In this document: positions 1 through 8,144 of the stretch, one piece after another | Layout of the letters: each line of letters opens with the position of its first letter | Position numbering within the stretch: the stretch's first letter is position 1 | NCBI GenBank assembly: GCA_003640645.1 | Contig: QGHH01000030.1 | Location: 1 to 61,031, forward strand | Source of the DNA: Fredinandcohnia aciditolerans | Lineage (GTDB): Bacteria > Bacillota > Bacilli > Bacillales > Bacillaceae_L | DNA: 61,031 nt | Reading direction: 5' to 3' | Made by a program: the position numbers and the translations under genes | Notes under the pieces: model-generated | What the model saw: only the letters and a program-made list of their open reading frames with translations | What the model was told of the DNA's origin: nothing | Databases searched by the model: none

Positions 1-334
1 ATATCGGACAATATTTCACTTTTATCGGACACAGTTGCCAGGATATCGGACAATCATCCAAATATATCGGACACAACTCTGAATATATCGGACAATCTCC
101 ACTTTTTATCGGACATAACCCTATTTTCGGCAAAATTAAAAGCCTTCCGTTTCAGCGGAAGGCAGACTATCTAATCAGTTTTTTCGATATCGGACAATAT
201 TTCACTTTTATCGGACACAGTTGCCAGGATATCGGACATTGATCCAAATTTATCGGACACAACTCTGAATATATCGGACAATCTCCACTTTTTATCGGAC
301 ATAACCCTATTTTCGCAAAATTAAAAGCCTTCCG
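1..334. repeat. Tandemly duplicated TATCGGACA repeat block
   Basis: The motif TATCGGACA (variants TATCGGACAA and TATCGGACAT) recurs about every 25-30 bp. The whole module is present twice: about 1-149 and about 189-334 match nearly base for base, with small indels, at an offset of 185-188 bp. Copy one ends in a hairpin (GCCTTCCG at 142-149 with a complementary arm ending near 163), which is missing its second arm in copy two. The same repeat-plus-hairpin order recurs at 46396-46558. No gene is visible in positions 1-478. Confidence 0.85.
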
Positions 335-348
335 GGACTCAACTAACG

Positions 349-381
349 ATCAGTGAGGGAGGAAGAAAATCCCTCACTGAT
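349..381. terminator. 12-bp perfect stem-loop upstream of minJ
   Basis: The arms ATCAGTGAGGGA (349-360) and TCCCTCACTGAT (370-381) are perfectly complementary around a 9-nt loop. The T-run after the right arm is poor (TTGAGTTTC), so this is either a weak terminator isolating minJ from upstream transcription or another structured repeat remnant. It sits about 100 bp before the minJ start. Confidence 0.45.
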
Positions 382-478
382 TGAGTTTCACTTTATATCA
401 AGTATTTGGTACAATAAAAGTTAGTAAATCGAACGAAAATTTTTACATATCAAGTCATATCCTTAGGTGGTGAAAAAG

Positions 479-1672
479 ATGATTGAAGCATGGTTACTCG
501 AATTCGCAAAGGGGATTGGGCGCTTTTTTCTTAATCCAATGTTTTATTATTTTGCAGGATATTGTGTACTTTTAGGCTATTTCCGGGTTAAACGTGAGCG
601 ACGCGCATTCCATATAAGAGTTGAAGATGGCTTTTATGACCTGAGATCACTACTTCCAGGCGGTTGGCTTGCGGGACTGCTTATATCAGTGGTAACACTT
701 GCAGCTGGTGTCGTCATTCCACTTGGTAGCATCGTATTAATTGCAATTGTCACTTTCCTACTCAGTTTACCGATCAATACACGGCTACTATCTCCAGCCT
801 ATATTTTAGGAGTATCGTTTTTCGGAATTATTTTATTATCAAATCTATCAGTTGAAAATAAATTGATTGCGAGATTACTAGATGACATGGGCAATACAAG
901 TCTGGCGGCGATCGCAACCTTACTTGGAGCCCTTATACTAGCAGAAGGAATATTGATTCTGAAAAGAGGTCATATTGGCACGTCACCTGATCTTTTAAAA
1001 AGTAAACGTGGGCTTCCGGTCGGTATCCATATTTCACAACGACTATGGCTTGCACCCGTGTTGTTACTTATTCCAGGTGAGGCACTCACCACTCAATATG
1101 AATGGTGGCCAGTGTTCAATGTATCTGGACAAGCTTACTCGCTCATTTTAGTGCCGTTTGGAATTGGATTTTATCATAAAGTAAAAAGCATGCTCCCAAC
1201 CGAGAGTATCCCCGTTGTCGGGAAACGCGTGGTCATTCTTGGGGCCGTAATATCAGGGTTAGCACTTGCTAGCATTTGGTATCCCGTTACGGCGATTATT
1301 GCCGCCTGTTTTGCACTTGCAGGTCGGGAACTCATCTACCTGCAACACTATTTTACCGATGAAGCGAGACAATCCATCTTTTCAAAACGAAATCATGGAC
1401 TACTCGTCTTAGGCATCATTCCACAATCACCAGCTGACAAAATGCAGATTAAAATTGGTGAGACCATTTCAAAGGTGAACGGCATTCACGTAAAAAACGT
1501 TCAGGAATTTTACATGGCTCTTCAAAAAAATCGTGCCTTATGTAAGGTTGATGTGTTAGATATTAACGGTGAGGTCAGGTATGTACAACGAGCCCTTTAC
1601 GAAGGCGAGCATCACGAGTTAGGAATCCTTTTTGTTGAAGAGGGCAAAGGCTGGAAGCATAAAGCGGTGTAA
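479..1672 (+). CDS. minJ: MinJ-like cell division topology protein (multi-TM plus PDZ)
   Basis: This is a polytopic membrane protein with a C-terminal PDZ domain. It resembles MinJ, which links DivIVA at poles and septa to MinCD in Bacillus. The N-terminal 300 residues hold several hydrophobic helices. The PDZ domain spans roughly residues 305-385, with a GIIPQSPADKMQI segment. The frame opens at a GTG at 467, but the AGGTGG at 465-470 is correctly spaced for the ATG at 479, and that start gives 397 residues, which is the expected MinJ length. The B. subtilis neighbours are not seen here. A different PDZ membrane protein cannot be fully excluded. Confidence 0.75.
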   Translation: MIEAWLLEFAKGIGRFFLNPMFYYFAGYCVLLGYFRVKRERRAFHIRVEDGFYDLRSLLPGGWLAGLLISVVTLAAGVVIPLGSIVLIAIVTFLLSLPINTRLLSPAYILGVSFFGIILLSNLSVENKLIARLLDDMGNTSLAAIATLLGALILAEGILILKRGHIGTSPDLLKSKRGLPVGIHISQRLWLAPVLLLIPGEALTTQYEWWPVFNVSGQAYSLILVPFGIGFYHKVKSMLPTESIPVVGKRVVILGAVISGLALASIWYPVTAIIAACFALAGRELIYLQHYFTDEARQSIFSKRNHGLLVLGIIPQSPADKMQIKIGETISKVNGIHVKNVQEFYMALQKNRALCKVDVLDINGEVRYVQRALYEGEHHELGILFVEEGKGWKHKAV

Positions 1673-1799
1673 GTGTAATTTTCCATAAACTCCTAAAAAA
1701 GCATTATTACAAAATTTTATTAAAATCAAGATGTTTCCAAGAACCCTTATTAACATTATATATTAATTTAATGTCAGCTATTATAAGGATGGAAATATA

Positions 1800-1846
1800 A
1801 AGGATAGATGAGCAGAATTAAATATGCTCTATCTATCCTTTTTTTT
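1800..1846 (+). terminator. Rho-independent terminator after minJ
   Basis: A stem of about 15 bp (AAGGATAGATGAGCA at 1800-1814 with the complementary arm at 1825-1840) is followed by a run of eight T. It lies about 130 bp after the minJ stop and is oriented to end plus-strand transcription. Confidence 0.8.
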
Positions 1847-1927
1847 CTACTACAAATGCCCTACAACAAGAAATTGCAATGTTGTTGTACGAACGCATCC
1901 GTCTGTTCAATAATTTATTGAAAATAT

Positions 1928-2398
1928 TTAGTATTTCAATGTTGATGCCCAAATTAAAAGATAAAAGGGAGTAATAAAACAAATAGCCAAAAGAGTAAGC
2001 GAAATTATAAAAGGTAGACTAGCATCGATTCCGACTGAATATCTTAGCAATGCTTCGTTAGCTAGTATAAAGGATATAAAACTAAGATTTCGAATCAGTA
2101 TCAATACTTTTCCGGTTCTTGAAAACTGAATTTCTTTATTTACTTCAGTTAAATTGATATAGTTTAATTTTTCTGGCCTTTTAACCAATAAACCAATAAG
2201 GAACCAAATGAAAATCCCCAAAATAGGCAATATATATAGGATGTATTTCGGACCCCAGTTATCTGGAGCGTCGTTAGTAAAGTGTATTGCGATACGTTCG
2301 GGAATATCTGCCCAAAGGTAGAATAACTGAAAAATATGATAGCAAAGGATAGAAATTGAGATTATAACAAGAGTTACTTTAAAATGTTTCATTTTCAT
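1928..2398 (-). CDS. DUF1648-type membrane protein
   Basis: A small integral membrane protein of 156 residues with four predicted helices. Between helix 1 and helix 2 it carries IPERIAIHFTNDAPDNWGPK, which fits the DUF1648 pattern (IP.HF...G.PD.WG.K) known from SdpI-like and other Bacillus membrane proteins. I chose the ATG at 2398 because GAGAGG lies a suitable distance upstream, whereas the longer frame from 2434 lacks a ribosome binding site. The biochemical role is unknown; SdpI relatives confer immunity or act in signalling, but this protein is too short to assign. Confidence 0.65.
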   Translation of the reverse strand: MKMKHFKVTLVIISISILCYHIFQLFYLWADIPERIAIHFTNDAPDNWGPKYILYILPILGIFIWFLIGLLVKRPEKLNYINLTEVNKEIQFSRTGKVLILIRNLSFISFILANEALLRYSVGIDASLPFIISLTLLAICFITPFYLLIWASTLKY

Positions 2399-2517
2399 CT
2401 TATCGCCTCTCATACTTAAAACTTTATTGCACAATCCTACACCGTTGGTTTAAAAACTTCAAATAAAGGTGCGTAACCCTTCTTGATCAACGCCCCCGTT
2501 TGTTAAAGTACAATAGG

Positions 2518-2748
2518 TTATCCATAGTAATTATGAAACCACCAAACAATAAGAACCATACTCACGATTCCCCATGCTGTGGTACTTATTATCCACAAAA
2601 TTATGGTTTTAGCTTTCTTTGAACTTTCCACGTCTTCCGTATTTGCTGTTATAAAAGCGAGCTTACTTTCCATACCTTTTTTCATAGAAGTGAGAACACC
2701 AAAGCCGATTATTATGAAACCAATAGTTATCCAGAGTAATAAGTCCAA
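2518..2748 (-). CDS. Small two-helix membrane protein, unknown function
   Basis: A 76-residue protein with a hydrophobic helix at residues 3-21, a charged linker (MKKGMESKLAF to SSKKAK) and a second helix at about residues 48-70 ending WWFHNYYG. I recognise no family. It would start at a TTG at 2748. The only upstream purine-rich sequence is a run of nine G on the coding strand (C-run at 2757-2765) about 8 bases away, which may act as the ribosome binding site. It could form a unit with the DUF1648 gene 120 bp downstream. Confidence 0.5.
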   Translation of the reverse strand: MDLLLWITIGFIIIGFGVLTSMKKGMESKLAFITANTEDVESSKKAKTIILWIISTTAWGIVSMVLIVWWFHNYYG

Positions 2749-2911
2749 CTTTTATTCCCCCCCCCGTTATTAGGTACTTTGATCTGTTAGTTTTTTATAC
2801 GATTTACTAAAGGGTTAGGTTTCAAAAAAGATCATGGTATAACTTATAAGCGAATAAAGAATAGCAAATAATCGCCAATAAGTGTGGTCATTTAGGGTCT
2901 AGTTAATAAAA

Positions 2912-2948
2912 AAGTACACCGCTAAATATAAGCGATGTACTTAATTTT
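2912..2948. terminator. Bidirectional stem-loop
   Basis: AAGTACA at 2912-2918 and CGCT pair with AGCG and TGTACTT ending at 2942, with one mismatch. The stem is flanked by an A-run on the left and AATTTTTATTT on the right, so it could terminate in either direction. It is the likely end point for the minus-strand DUF3892 gene to its right. Confidence 0.6.
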
Positions 2949-3095
2949 TATTTAATGTTTGATATTAAAGTAAAACAACTATTCTGTAAATAAAAAGGTA
3001 TATTCATTGGTACTTAATTTTACAGAGTAGTGATTCCTTTTTTAGAATCAACAGTAGTCTGTTGGGTTATGAGATTATTAATTGTTCTAAAGCAA

Positions 3096-3407
3096 CTAAA
3101 AATCAGGAAGATTATCTAAGTTGTTTTCTTTTATTCCATCTGGTTCGCTACGGAGTATATCTCTGCCATATTTATGGAATACATCTACATGAGCGAGCAT
3201 TCCTGCTTTTGCCTCATTTAGGGCTGTTATATAATCCAATTCCCTGCCGCTTTCTGTCTTAAACGCGATTATGTCGCCATCTTCGTTTTTACGAACTGCT
3301 ACTATACTTTCCTTTGTGGAATCTGTTTCTACAGCCTCTAAACGAGCCAGTGCCTCACCTTGTTGTTTGTATTCTTTATAAATTTGATTAAAATCCGTTG
3401 TTTCCAT
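3096..3407 (-). CDS. DUF3892 domain protein
   Basis: A 103-residue soluble protein. Its C-terminal half, from SIVAVRKNEDGDIIAFKTE through HKYGRDILRSEPDG to NNLDNLPDF, matches the pattern of the DUF3892 family found in many Bacillus genomes. The family has no assigned function. A good GGAGGG site precedes the ATG at 3407, so the longer upstream frame is ignored. It lies about 60 bp behind the HNH protein gene on the same strand and may be cotranscribed with it. Confidence 0.7.
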   Translation of the reverse strand: METTDFNQIYKEYKQQGEALARLEAVETDSTKESIVAVRKNEDGDIIAFKTESGRELDYITALNEAKAGMLAHVDVFHKYGRDILRSEPDGIKENNLDNLPDF

Positions 3408-3469
3408 TGCAATCCCTCCAAACGTATGTACGCATAGTGTGTTCAGAAGATGCGTTTTTATGTAACAGG

Positions 3470-3760
3470 CTACTTCTTTTTCATTCTTCGACCGTTCGAT
3501 TTTCTGTTTTTCATTATTTTTGTAGGAGGTTGTTTTCGAATCCATTTAATAAATCGTGAAAGCATTTCGTCTTCTCTTAGTTCACGTAAGGTCGTTAACC
3601 TAGTAGCAATTTCTTTATTTGTATACAATGCATGAATTTGATTATGACATGGGATGCAAAGGGTAGCCGTGTCACCAAACGTACCTCCTAACTCTTTAGG
3701 GAGTAGATGATGAATCGTTGTTTCAACTTCGCTACGTCCACAGAGCTCACATCTACCCAC
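3470..3760 (-). CDS. Small HNH-family protein (YisB-like)
   Basis: A 96-residue protein with two CxxC-type zinc pairs, CELC near the N-terminus and CIPCH in the middle, around an IHHLLPKELGG segment that supplies the HNH histidines. This layout is that of short stand-alone HNH proteins such as B. subtilis YisB. The C-terminus is strongly basic (ending RRMKKK), which suits nucleic-acid binding. A GTG at 3760 is better spaced from the GGAGG than the ATG two codons earlier. No methylase or phage gene is nearby, so a restriction role is not supported. Confidence 0.7.
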   Translation of the reverse strand: MGRCELCGRSEVETTIHHLLPKELGGTFGDTATLCIPCHNQIHALYTNKEIATRLTTLRELREDEMLSRFIKWIRKQPPTKIMKNRKSNGRRMKKK

Positions 3761-3865
3761 AATCATTCCTCCAATGAATCATATCCAATGCAGTTTATTT
3801 TTTACTTTCTACTCTTTACAAGGAATTATTCAATTTGCAAGAATCATTAACAATATTCATACAAA

Positions 3866-3905
3866 AGAGTGTATACAAAGTCATTGCTAACTTTGTATAC
3901 ACTCT
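3866..3905. terminator. 16-bp perfect hairpin after the M42 peptidase gene
   Basis: The arms 3866-3881 (AGAGTGTATACAAAGT) and 3890-3905 are perfectly complementary around an 8-nt loop. On the minus strand the stem is followed by TTTTG. It lies just past the stop of the minus-strand aminopeptidase gene and is its probable terminator. Confidence 0.65.
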
Positions 3906-3921
3906 ATGATTAAAAAGCTTT

Positions 3922-4983
3922 CTATTCAATCGTGAATTTATAAGAGTTTGAATATCTCATGTTTTTCACAAAAGCAACTAATAAATTCTTTGTTGCTTCA
4001 AGGTCATTCAAGTCAATTACTTCAATTGAAGAATGTGCATATCTTGAAGGTATGGATAAAACACCAGTAGGAATACCTTGGTGAGCAAGACTTAATTCTC
4101 CTGCATCTGTTCCAATTCCAGGGAAAACCTCTAATTGGTATGGTATATTACCAGCATCTGCTAGTTCAATTAGGTGATCACGAACTTTTTTATTTGCGAT
4201 CAAGCTAAAATCTAGTACCTTTATTCCAGTACCATTCCCAATTGCTAATGTTTGATCCATCATTTCTTCAGGTGTATCGCTAACCGCTGTGGTATCAAGG
4301 GCAATGGCAACATCGGCATTTTGCTGATGGCTTGCAACCCGTGCTCCTCGTAGGCCAACTTCTTCTTGGACAGTAAAAATTCCTACAAATTCACCTGAAA
4401 AATCATCCTTTTCCAATTCCTCTAATGCTTGAATTAATACAGCACAACCTGCTCGGTCATCGAATGCTTTTCCTACAATCCGAGTTTCTGACAAATGATC
4501 AAAATGTGGGTACCACGTAATCGGATCTCCAATTTTAATGCCAAATTCCTCAGCCTCTTTTTTAGAAGAAGCACCTGCATCGATATATAGACGCTGATGT
4601 GGTCTAACCTTTTTGGGGTCATCATATTTCATCATATGGGCTGAGATTGTTCCAATAACACCTGAGCGTAACCCTTTGGATGTTTTGATTTGGACACGTT
4701 GTGATAGAAGAATTCGATCGTCATGTCCTCCTAGCTTTTCAAACCGGATAAGTCCATTTTCTTCTATCTTTTTTACGATAAAGCCTACCTCATCCATATG
4801 TGCAGCAACGACAATTTTGGGCCCCTCTTGGTTGCCCTTTTTAGAGACAATAAGATTACCTGCCCCGTCAACTTCCATATGGTCCACTTTCCCCTTTAAC
4901 CGGCTTGCTATGTATTTTGCTACATCCTCTTCAAAGCCGCATGGACCATGAATTGCAGTTAACTCTTTCACTAGTTGTTCCAT
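3922..4983 (-). CDS. M42 family glutamyl-type aminopeptidase
   Basis: A cytoplasmic dinuclear-metal aminopeptidase of 353 residues, close in length to B. subtilis YsdC and YtoP. Visible M42 motifs in order: AAHMDEVGF (His62, Asp64) as first metal ligands, FDDRAGC with the bridging aspartate near residue 176, TVQEEVGLRG with the catalytic Glu and the next metal Glu near residue 210, ALDTTAVSD, GTDAG and IPSRYAHSSIEV with the last histidine ligand. No signal peptide is present. GGGGA seven bases upstream supports the ATG. These enzymes form large TET-type assemblies that trim peptides. Confidence 0.9.
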   Translation of the reverse strand: MEQLVKELTAIHGPCGFEEDVAKYIASRLKGKVDHMEVDGAGNLIVSKKGNQEGPKIVVAAHMDEVGFIVKKIEENGLIRFEKLGGHDDRILLSQRVQIKTSKGLRSGVIGTISAHMMKYDDPKKVRPHQRLYIDAGASSKKEAEEFGIKIGDPITWYPHFDHLSETRIVGKAFDDRAGCAVLIQALEELEKDDFSGEFVGIFTVQEEVGLRGARVASHQQNADVAIALDTTAVSDTPEEMMDQTLAIGNGTGIKVLDFSLIANKKVRDHLIELADAGNIPYQLEVFPGIGTDAGELSLAHQGIPTGVLSIPSRYAHSSIEVIDLNDLEATKNLLVAFVKNMRYSNSYKFTIE

Positions 4984-5241
4984 TCTATTCTCCCCTTATG
5001 TCAGTAATCTAGTGCATCAATTATTGGTTTAAACTTCCAGATAATAGGAAGGATTATTCTTAATTATAACAGTGATTTTAATTTTCTGACATAACTTTTT
5101 CATCCGTAAAGATCTCAACATAATCAATCTTTTCCTATCATTATAGAATGGTAAGATACTAGAACAAAGCCTTAAAAGTTTTCTTTATAAAAAATTTAAG
5201 TGATTTTATTTATTATTGAAACCTACTTCAACTCATATTCG

Positions 5242-5247
5242 TATAAT
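5242..5247 (+). promoter_or_regulatory. Candidate promoter of the CNNM/CorC gene
   Basis: A consensus -10 TATAAT lies at 5242-5247, with TTGAAA at 5216-5221 as a possible -35 box at a long 20-bp spacing. If used, transcription begins near 5254 and leaves a leader of about 240 nt. Confidence 0.4.
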
Positions 5248-5268
5248 CATAGAAAAATATTTTTTTAA

Positions 5269-5423
5269 GGGAGGTGAGTTTTTGATGGGGTCGAAATGTA
5301 TAGTCTTTCAAAAATGGTTCATGTAATAAAATGCACAAATGACTACTGTAAGAGGGAGAGATGTCCCAATAGCAACCGACTTATTGGAAACTATCAAAAA
5401 CTAAAACTCCCGAGGATTTTGAT
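5269..5423 (+). promoter_or_regulatory. Structured 5' leader, riboswitch-like, ahead of ion exporter
   Basis: Positions 5277-5286 (AGTTTTTGAT) pair perfectly with 5393-5402, and GGGAG at 5269-5273 pairs with CTCCC at 5407-5411, closing a domain of over 100 nt. Inside are further short stems, such as CCAATA with TATTGG around a loop holding GCAACC. The strand 5393-5399 (ATCAAAA) can instead pair with TTTTGAT at 5417-5423, which would open the long stem. Further down, CCTTA (5465-5469) and CCG pair with CGG and TAAGG (5484-5488), hiding part of the ribosome binding site at 5483-5490. I could not match it to a riboswitch class I know. Confidence 0.5.
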
Positions 5424-5495
5424 GTAAACTCTACTATATTTTTCACGATTAACAGGAGGTGTCTCCTTATCCGTAAATCGGAGTAAGGAAATTTA

Positions 5496-6830
5496 TTGAT
5501 AACCATTAATTTAATTTTGTTTGTTTTGTTAATTGTATTAACTGCCTTTTTCGTTGCAACTGAATTTGCAGTTGTAAAGGTAAGAAGCACTCGAATCGAT
5601 CAATTAATTGCTGAAGGGAACAATAAGGCCATAGCTGCAAAAAAAGTGATAACTAACTTAGATGGTTACCTCTCTGCATGTCAATTAGGGATTACTATGA
5701 CTGCATTAGGTCTAGGTTTTTTAGGAGAACCAACAATTGCCGCTCTACTAGAGCCGCTCTTTCTAAAGTATGATATTTCACCGAACGTGTCCCATATAAT
5801 AGCGATTGTTCTCGCCTTTATATTTGTTACATTTGTCCACGTTGTTGTTGGAGAGTTAGCGCCTAAAACAGTGGCCATTCAGAAAGCGGAGCAAGTTACT
5901 TTGTTCCTGGCAAGACCTATTATTTGGTTCTATAAAATCATGTATCCTTTCATTTGGTCCTTAAACGGTTCTGCTCGTTGGTTAACTGGATTATTTGGGA
6001 TAAAACCTGCTTCGGAACATGAGGTAGCACACAGTGAAGAAGAATTACGTATGATTTTATCGGAAAGTTATGAGAGTGGAGAAATTAATCAGGCCGAATA
6101 TAAATATGTTACTAACATTTTTGAATTTGATGATCGAATTGCTAAAGAGATCATGGTTCCTCGTACTGAAATCATAAGTGTAAGTAAAGACGACACAATT
6201 CATGACTTTATTGAGTTAGCGAGAAATGAAAGATACACTCGTTATCCAGTTACACTTGATGGAAATAAAGATCAAATCATTGGCTTAGTTAATTTAAAAG
6301 AGGTATTAACAGATTATGTACAAGGTAAGGATATTTCTCAAAAAACAATAGAACAGTATACAAAACCGTTTCTTCAGGTTATTGAGTCCATACCAATTCA
6401 TGGGTTATTGTTAAAATTCCAAAAGGAACATATTCATATGGCTGTTTTAATTGATGAATATGGGGGAACAGCAGGACTTGTGACAGTTGAAGATATCTTA
6501 GAAGAAATTGTTGGAGAAATTCGAGATGAATTTGATAGTGATGAAATTCCAGAAGTACAAAAGGTAAAGTCAAACCACTTTATTTTCGATTCAAAAGTAT
6601 TAATTACGGAAGTCAATTCATTATTAGGAACCAAAATTGAAGATGAAGACATGGATACAATCGGTGGCTGGATGATGAGTCAAAATTTCAATCTTGAAAA
6701 AGGTGAATCGATTATCTTTGACGGATTTGAATTTAAAGTACTTGATATTGAAGATCATCATGTTATCCGTATCGAGGTTTTTCAAGCTGATCCAAACAAC
6801 GCTGAGATGAAGAATATAGCAGCAGGATAA
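5496..6830 (+). CDS. CNNM/DUF21, CBS-pair and CorC_HlyC divalent-cation exporter
   Basis: A 444-residue membrane protein of the hemolysin C-like family that includes the magnesium exporter MpfA (YhdP) of B. subtilis. The DUF21/CNNM transmembrane domain covers about residues 1-180, with CQLGITMTALGLGFLGEP and GELAPKTVAIQKAE as family signatures. A CBS pair follows at about 205-330 (EIMVPRTEI, YTRYPV, HMAVLIDEYGGTAGLVTVED), and a CorC_HlyC domain lies at about 350-435. The start is a TTG at 5496 with AAGGAA five bases upstream. The long structured leader suggests control by an ion or metabolite. The exact paralogue (yhdP, yhdT, yrkA and so on) cannot be told from sequence alone. Confidence 0.85.
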   Translation: MITINLILFVLLIVLTAFFVATEFAVVKVRSTRIDQLIAEGNNKAIAAKKVITNLDGYLSACQLGITMTALGLGFLGEPTIAALLEPLFLKYDISPNVSHIIAIVLAFIFVTFVHVVVGELAPKTVAIQKAEQVTLFLARPIIWFYKIMYPFIWSLNGSARWLTGLFGIKPASEHEVAHSEEELRMILSESYESGEINQAEYKYVTNIFEFDDRIAKEIMVPRTEIISVSKDDTIHDFIELARNERYTRYPVTLDGNKDQIIGLVNLKEVLTDYVQGKDISQKTIEQYTKPFLQVIESIPIHGLLLKFQKEHIHMAVLIDEYGGTAGLVTVEDILEEIVGEIRDEFDSDEIPEVQKVKSNHFIFDSKVLITEVNSLLGTKIEDEDMDTIGGWMMSQNFNLEKGESIIFDGFEFKVLDIEDHHVIRIEVFQADPNNAEMKNIAAG

Positions 6831-6851
6831 TAAAATATATAAACTCTAAAG

Positions 6852-6875
6852 GGCATCGGTAAACCGATGTCTTTT
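6852..6875 (+). terminator. Terminator after CNNM/CorC gene
   Basis: GGCATCGGT and ACCGATGTC form a stem with a 2-nt loop, followed by TTTTATTATT, 20 bp after the stop codon. Confidence 0.75.
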
Positions 6876-6967
6876 ATTATTCAAAGGAAGAATTTCTAAA
6901 AACGAAAGGAAATATTTGATATGTCTCTACCTTATTACTTTACAAGTGTGCACCTGTAAAAAAATGG

Positions 6968-6997
6968 TGGGATGAGGGACCTGTCCCTGTGACCCAG
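6968..6997 (-). repeat. Palindromic 31-bp repeat, copy A (reverse orientation)
   Basis: This is the reverse complement of the element that follows pstB and the anti-sigma-like gene. It carries GGGACCTGTCCC at the centre and can fold as a double-nested GGGAC/GTCCC hairpin. Other copies are at 10697, 13744, 41111 and, degenerate, 45644. The rest of 6876-7139 shows nothing else I can name. Confidence 0.75.
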
Positions 6998-7139
6998 AAG
7001 GCCGAGGATCTAAGCTCTCGTTTTTGTTTTGTTATCATATATTTTCTTTTGGAAAACCATATTAAGATAAGCGAGAAGTTATAGACGGTATGGTAAATTC
7101 AGGGGTTTTTTACAATTAATAAATACCTGATTAATAAAA

Positions 7140-7198
7140 TTTACAAAACCTTTACAAAACATGCAATGAATATTTACATAACGCGTTTATTCTTTACT
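7140..7198 (+). promoter_or_regulatory. PhoP box upstream of pstS
   Basis: TTTACA occurs at 7140-7145, 7151-7156 and 7173-7178, that is at spacings of 11 and 22 bp, with a further TTTACT at 7193-7198. Repeats of TT(A/T/C)ACA every 11 bp are the binding pattern of PhoP in Bacillus. Their position 45-100 bp before pstS fits induction of the operon under phosphate starvation. Confidence 0.8.
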
Positions 7199-7241
7199 TG
7201 TCGAATAAAGTCAGAATCGATCATTTTGGAGGTTTTTATAT

Positions 7242-8090
7242 ATGACATTAACGAGAGGGACATTGCTCGGATTAATCGTGTTAGCCTTATCTGTTATCTT
7301 ATCAGCATGTGGAAATAGTCAGACGGATGTAGAAGGAGAAGAATCATCAAATGATGCTTCAGCTACTGTATCTGTTTCTGGCTCAACGTCTGTAGGACCG
7401 TTAGCAGAAAAAATAGCAGCAAAGTTTACAGAGGAAAGTAATATCAAAGTTGAAATAAATCAAATTGGTTCATCAGCAGGAATTACGAATGCATTAAGTG
7501 GAGTATCTGAAATTGGCATGTCCTCTCGTGATCTAAAAGAGGAAGAGAAAGCAAGTGGGCTTGTCGAGACCATTATTGCTTACGATGGGATTGTTGTCGT
7601 GACACATCCTACCAATAAAATTAAAGACCTAACAATGGAGCAAGTGAAGGATATTTTTACAGGGAAGGTCACGAATTGGAAAGAGCTTGGAGGCGATGAT
7701 ATGGAAATTGTCGTTGTTTCCAGGGAAGATGGTTCTGGATCACGTGATGCCTTTCAAGAAATCGTAGGGTATTCATCAGGTGAATTAGTGAGAAGTGCCA
7801 TCATTGCAAGTGGAAACGGAAATATCAAAACTACGGTTGCAGGGAATAAGCATGCAGTCGGTTTTATTTCATTTGAGTATATCGATTCCTCTATATCAAC
7901 AATCGATATCAATGGAGTAGAAGCAACAGCTGAAAATGTGCTGCAGAAAAAATATAGCCTGTCACGCCCATTCTTGTTCGTTCATAAAGAGGAGCAACTA
8001 ACGGATGCAGGAAAACAATATATCGATTATATTTTAAGTCCTGATGGACAAGCAATTGTTGCAGAAACAGGTGCGATTCCAATTAAGTAA
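7242..8090 (+). CDS. pstS: Phosphate ABC transporter substrate-binding lipoprotein PstS
   Basis: The extracytoplasmic phosphate-binding component of the high-affinity Pst importer, 282 residues. It begins with a signal peptide ending in the lipobox LSAC, so Cys23 would be lipidated and anchored in the membrane. The mature part shows PstS landmarks: VSVSGSTSVGPLAEKIA, a phosphate-contacting GSSAGITNAL loop, IGMSSRD and REDGSGSRDAF. GGAGG lies eight bases before the ATG. It is the first gene of pstS-pstC-pstA-pstB-phoU and sits directly behind the TTTACA repeats, so it should be strongly induced by PhoP. Confidence 0.95.
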   Translation: MTLTRGTLLGLIVLALSVILSACGNSQTDVEGEESSNDASATVSVSGSTSVGPLAEKIAAKFTEESNIKVEINQIGSSAGITNALSGVSEIGMSSRDLKEEEKASGLVETIIAYDGIVVVTHPTNKIKDLTMEQVKDIFTGKVTNWKELGGDDMEIVVVSREDGSGSRDAFQEIVGYSSGELVRSAIIASGNGNIKTTVAGNKHAVGFISFEYIDSSISTIDINGVEATAENVLQKKYSLSRPFLFVHKEEQLTDAGKQYIDYILSPDGQAIVAETGAIPIK

Positions 8091-8144
8091 CTGCACATAG
8101 ACTGATCACCTAAAGGACAATCAAGGAATCATGGAGGTATGAGT

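Noticed and set aside
3470-3760. HNH protein as part of a restriction or homing element
   Set aside because: No methyltransferase, intron, phage or mobile gene is adjacent; small stand-alone HNH proteins are common in Bacillus.
5285-5326. Thirteen-residue leader peptide starting at ATG 5285 behind GGAGGTGAG
   Set aside because: The ribosome binding site is part of the long closing stem and the codons carry no sign of a regulatory peptide; an RNA structure explains the conservation better.
5254-5495. M-box magnesium riboswitch
   Set aside because: GGTGAG is present near the 5' side, but the conserved M-box core and the closing sequence are not found, so I kept it as an unassigned structured leader.
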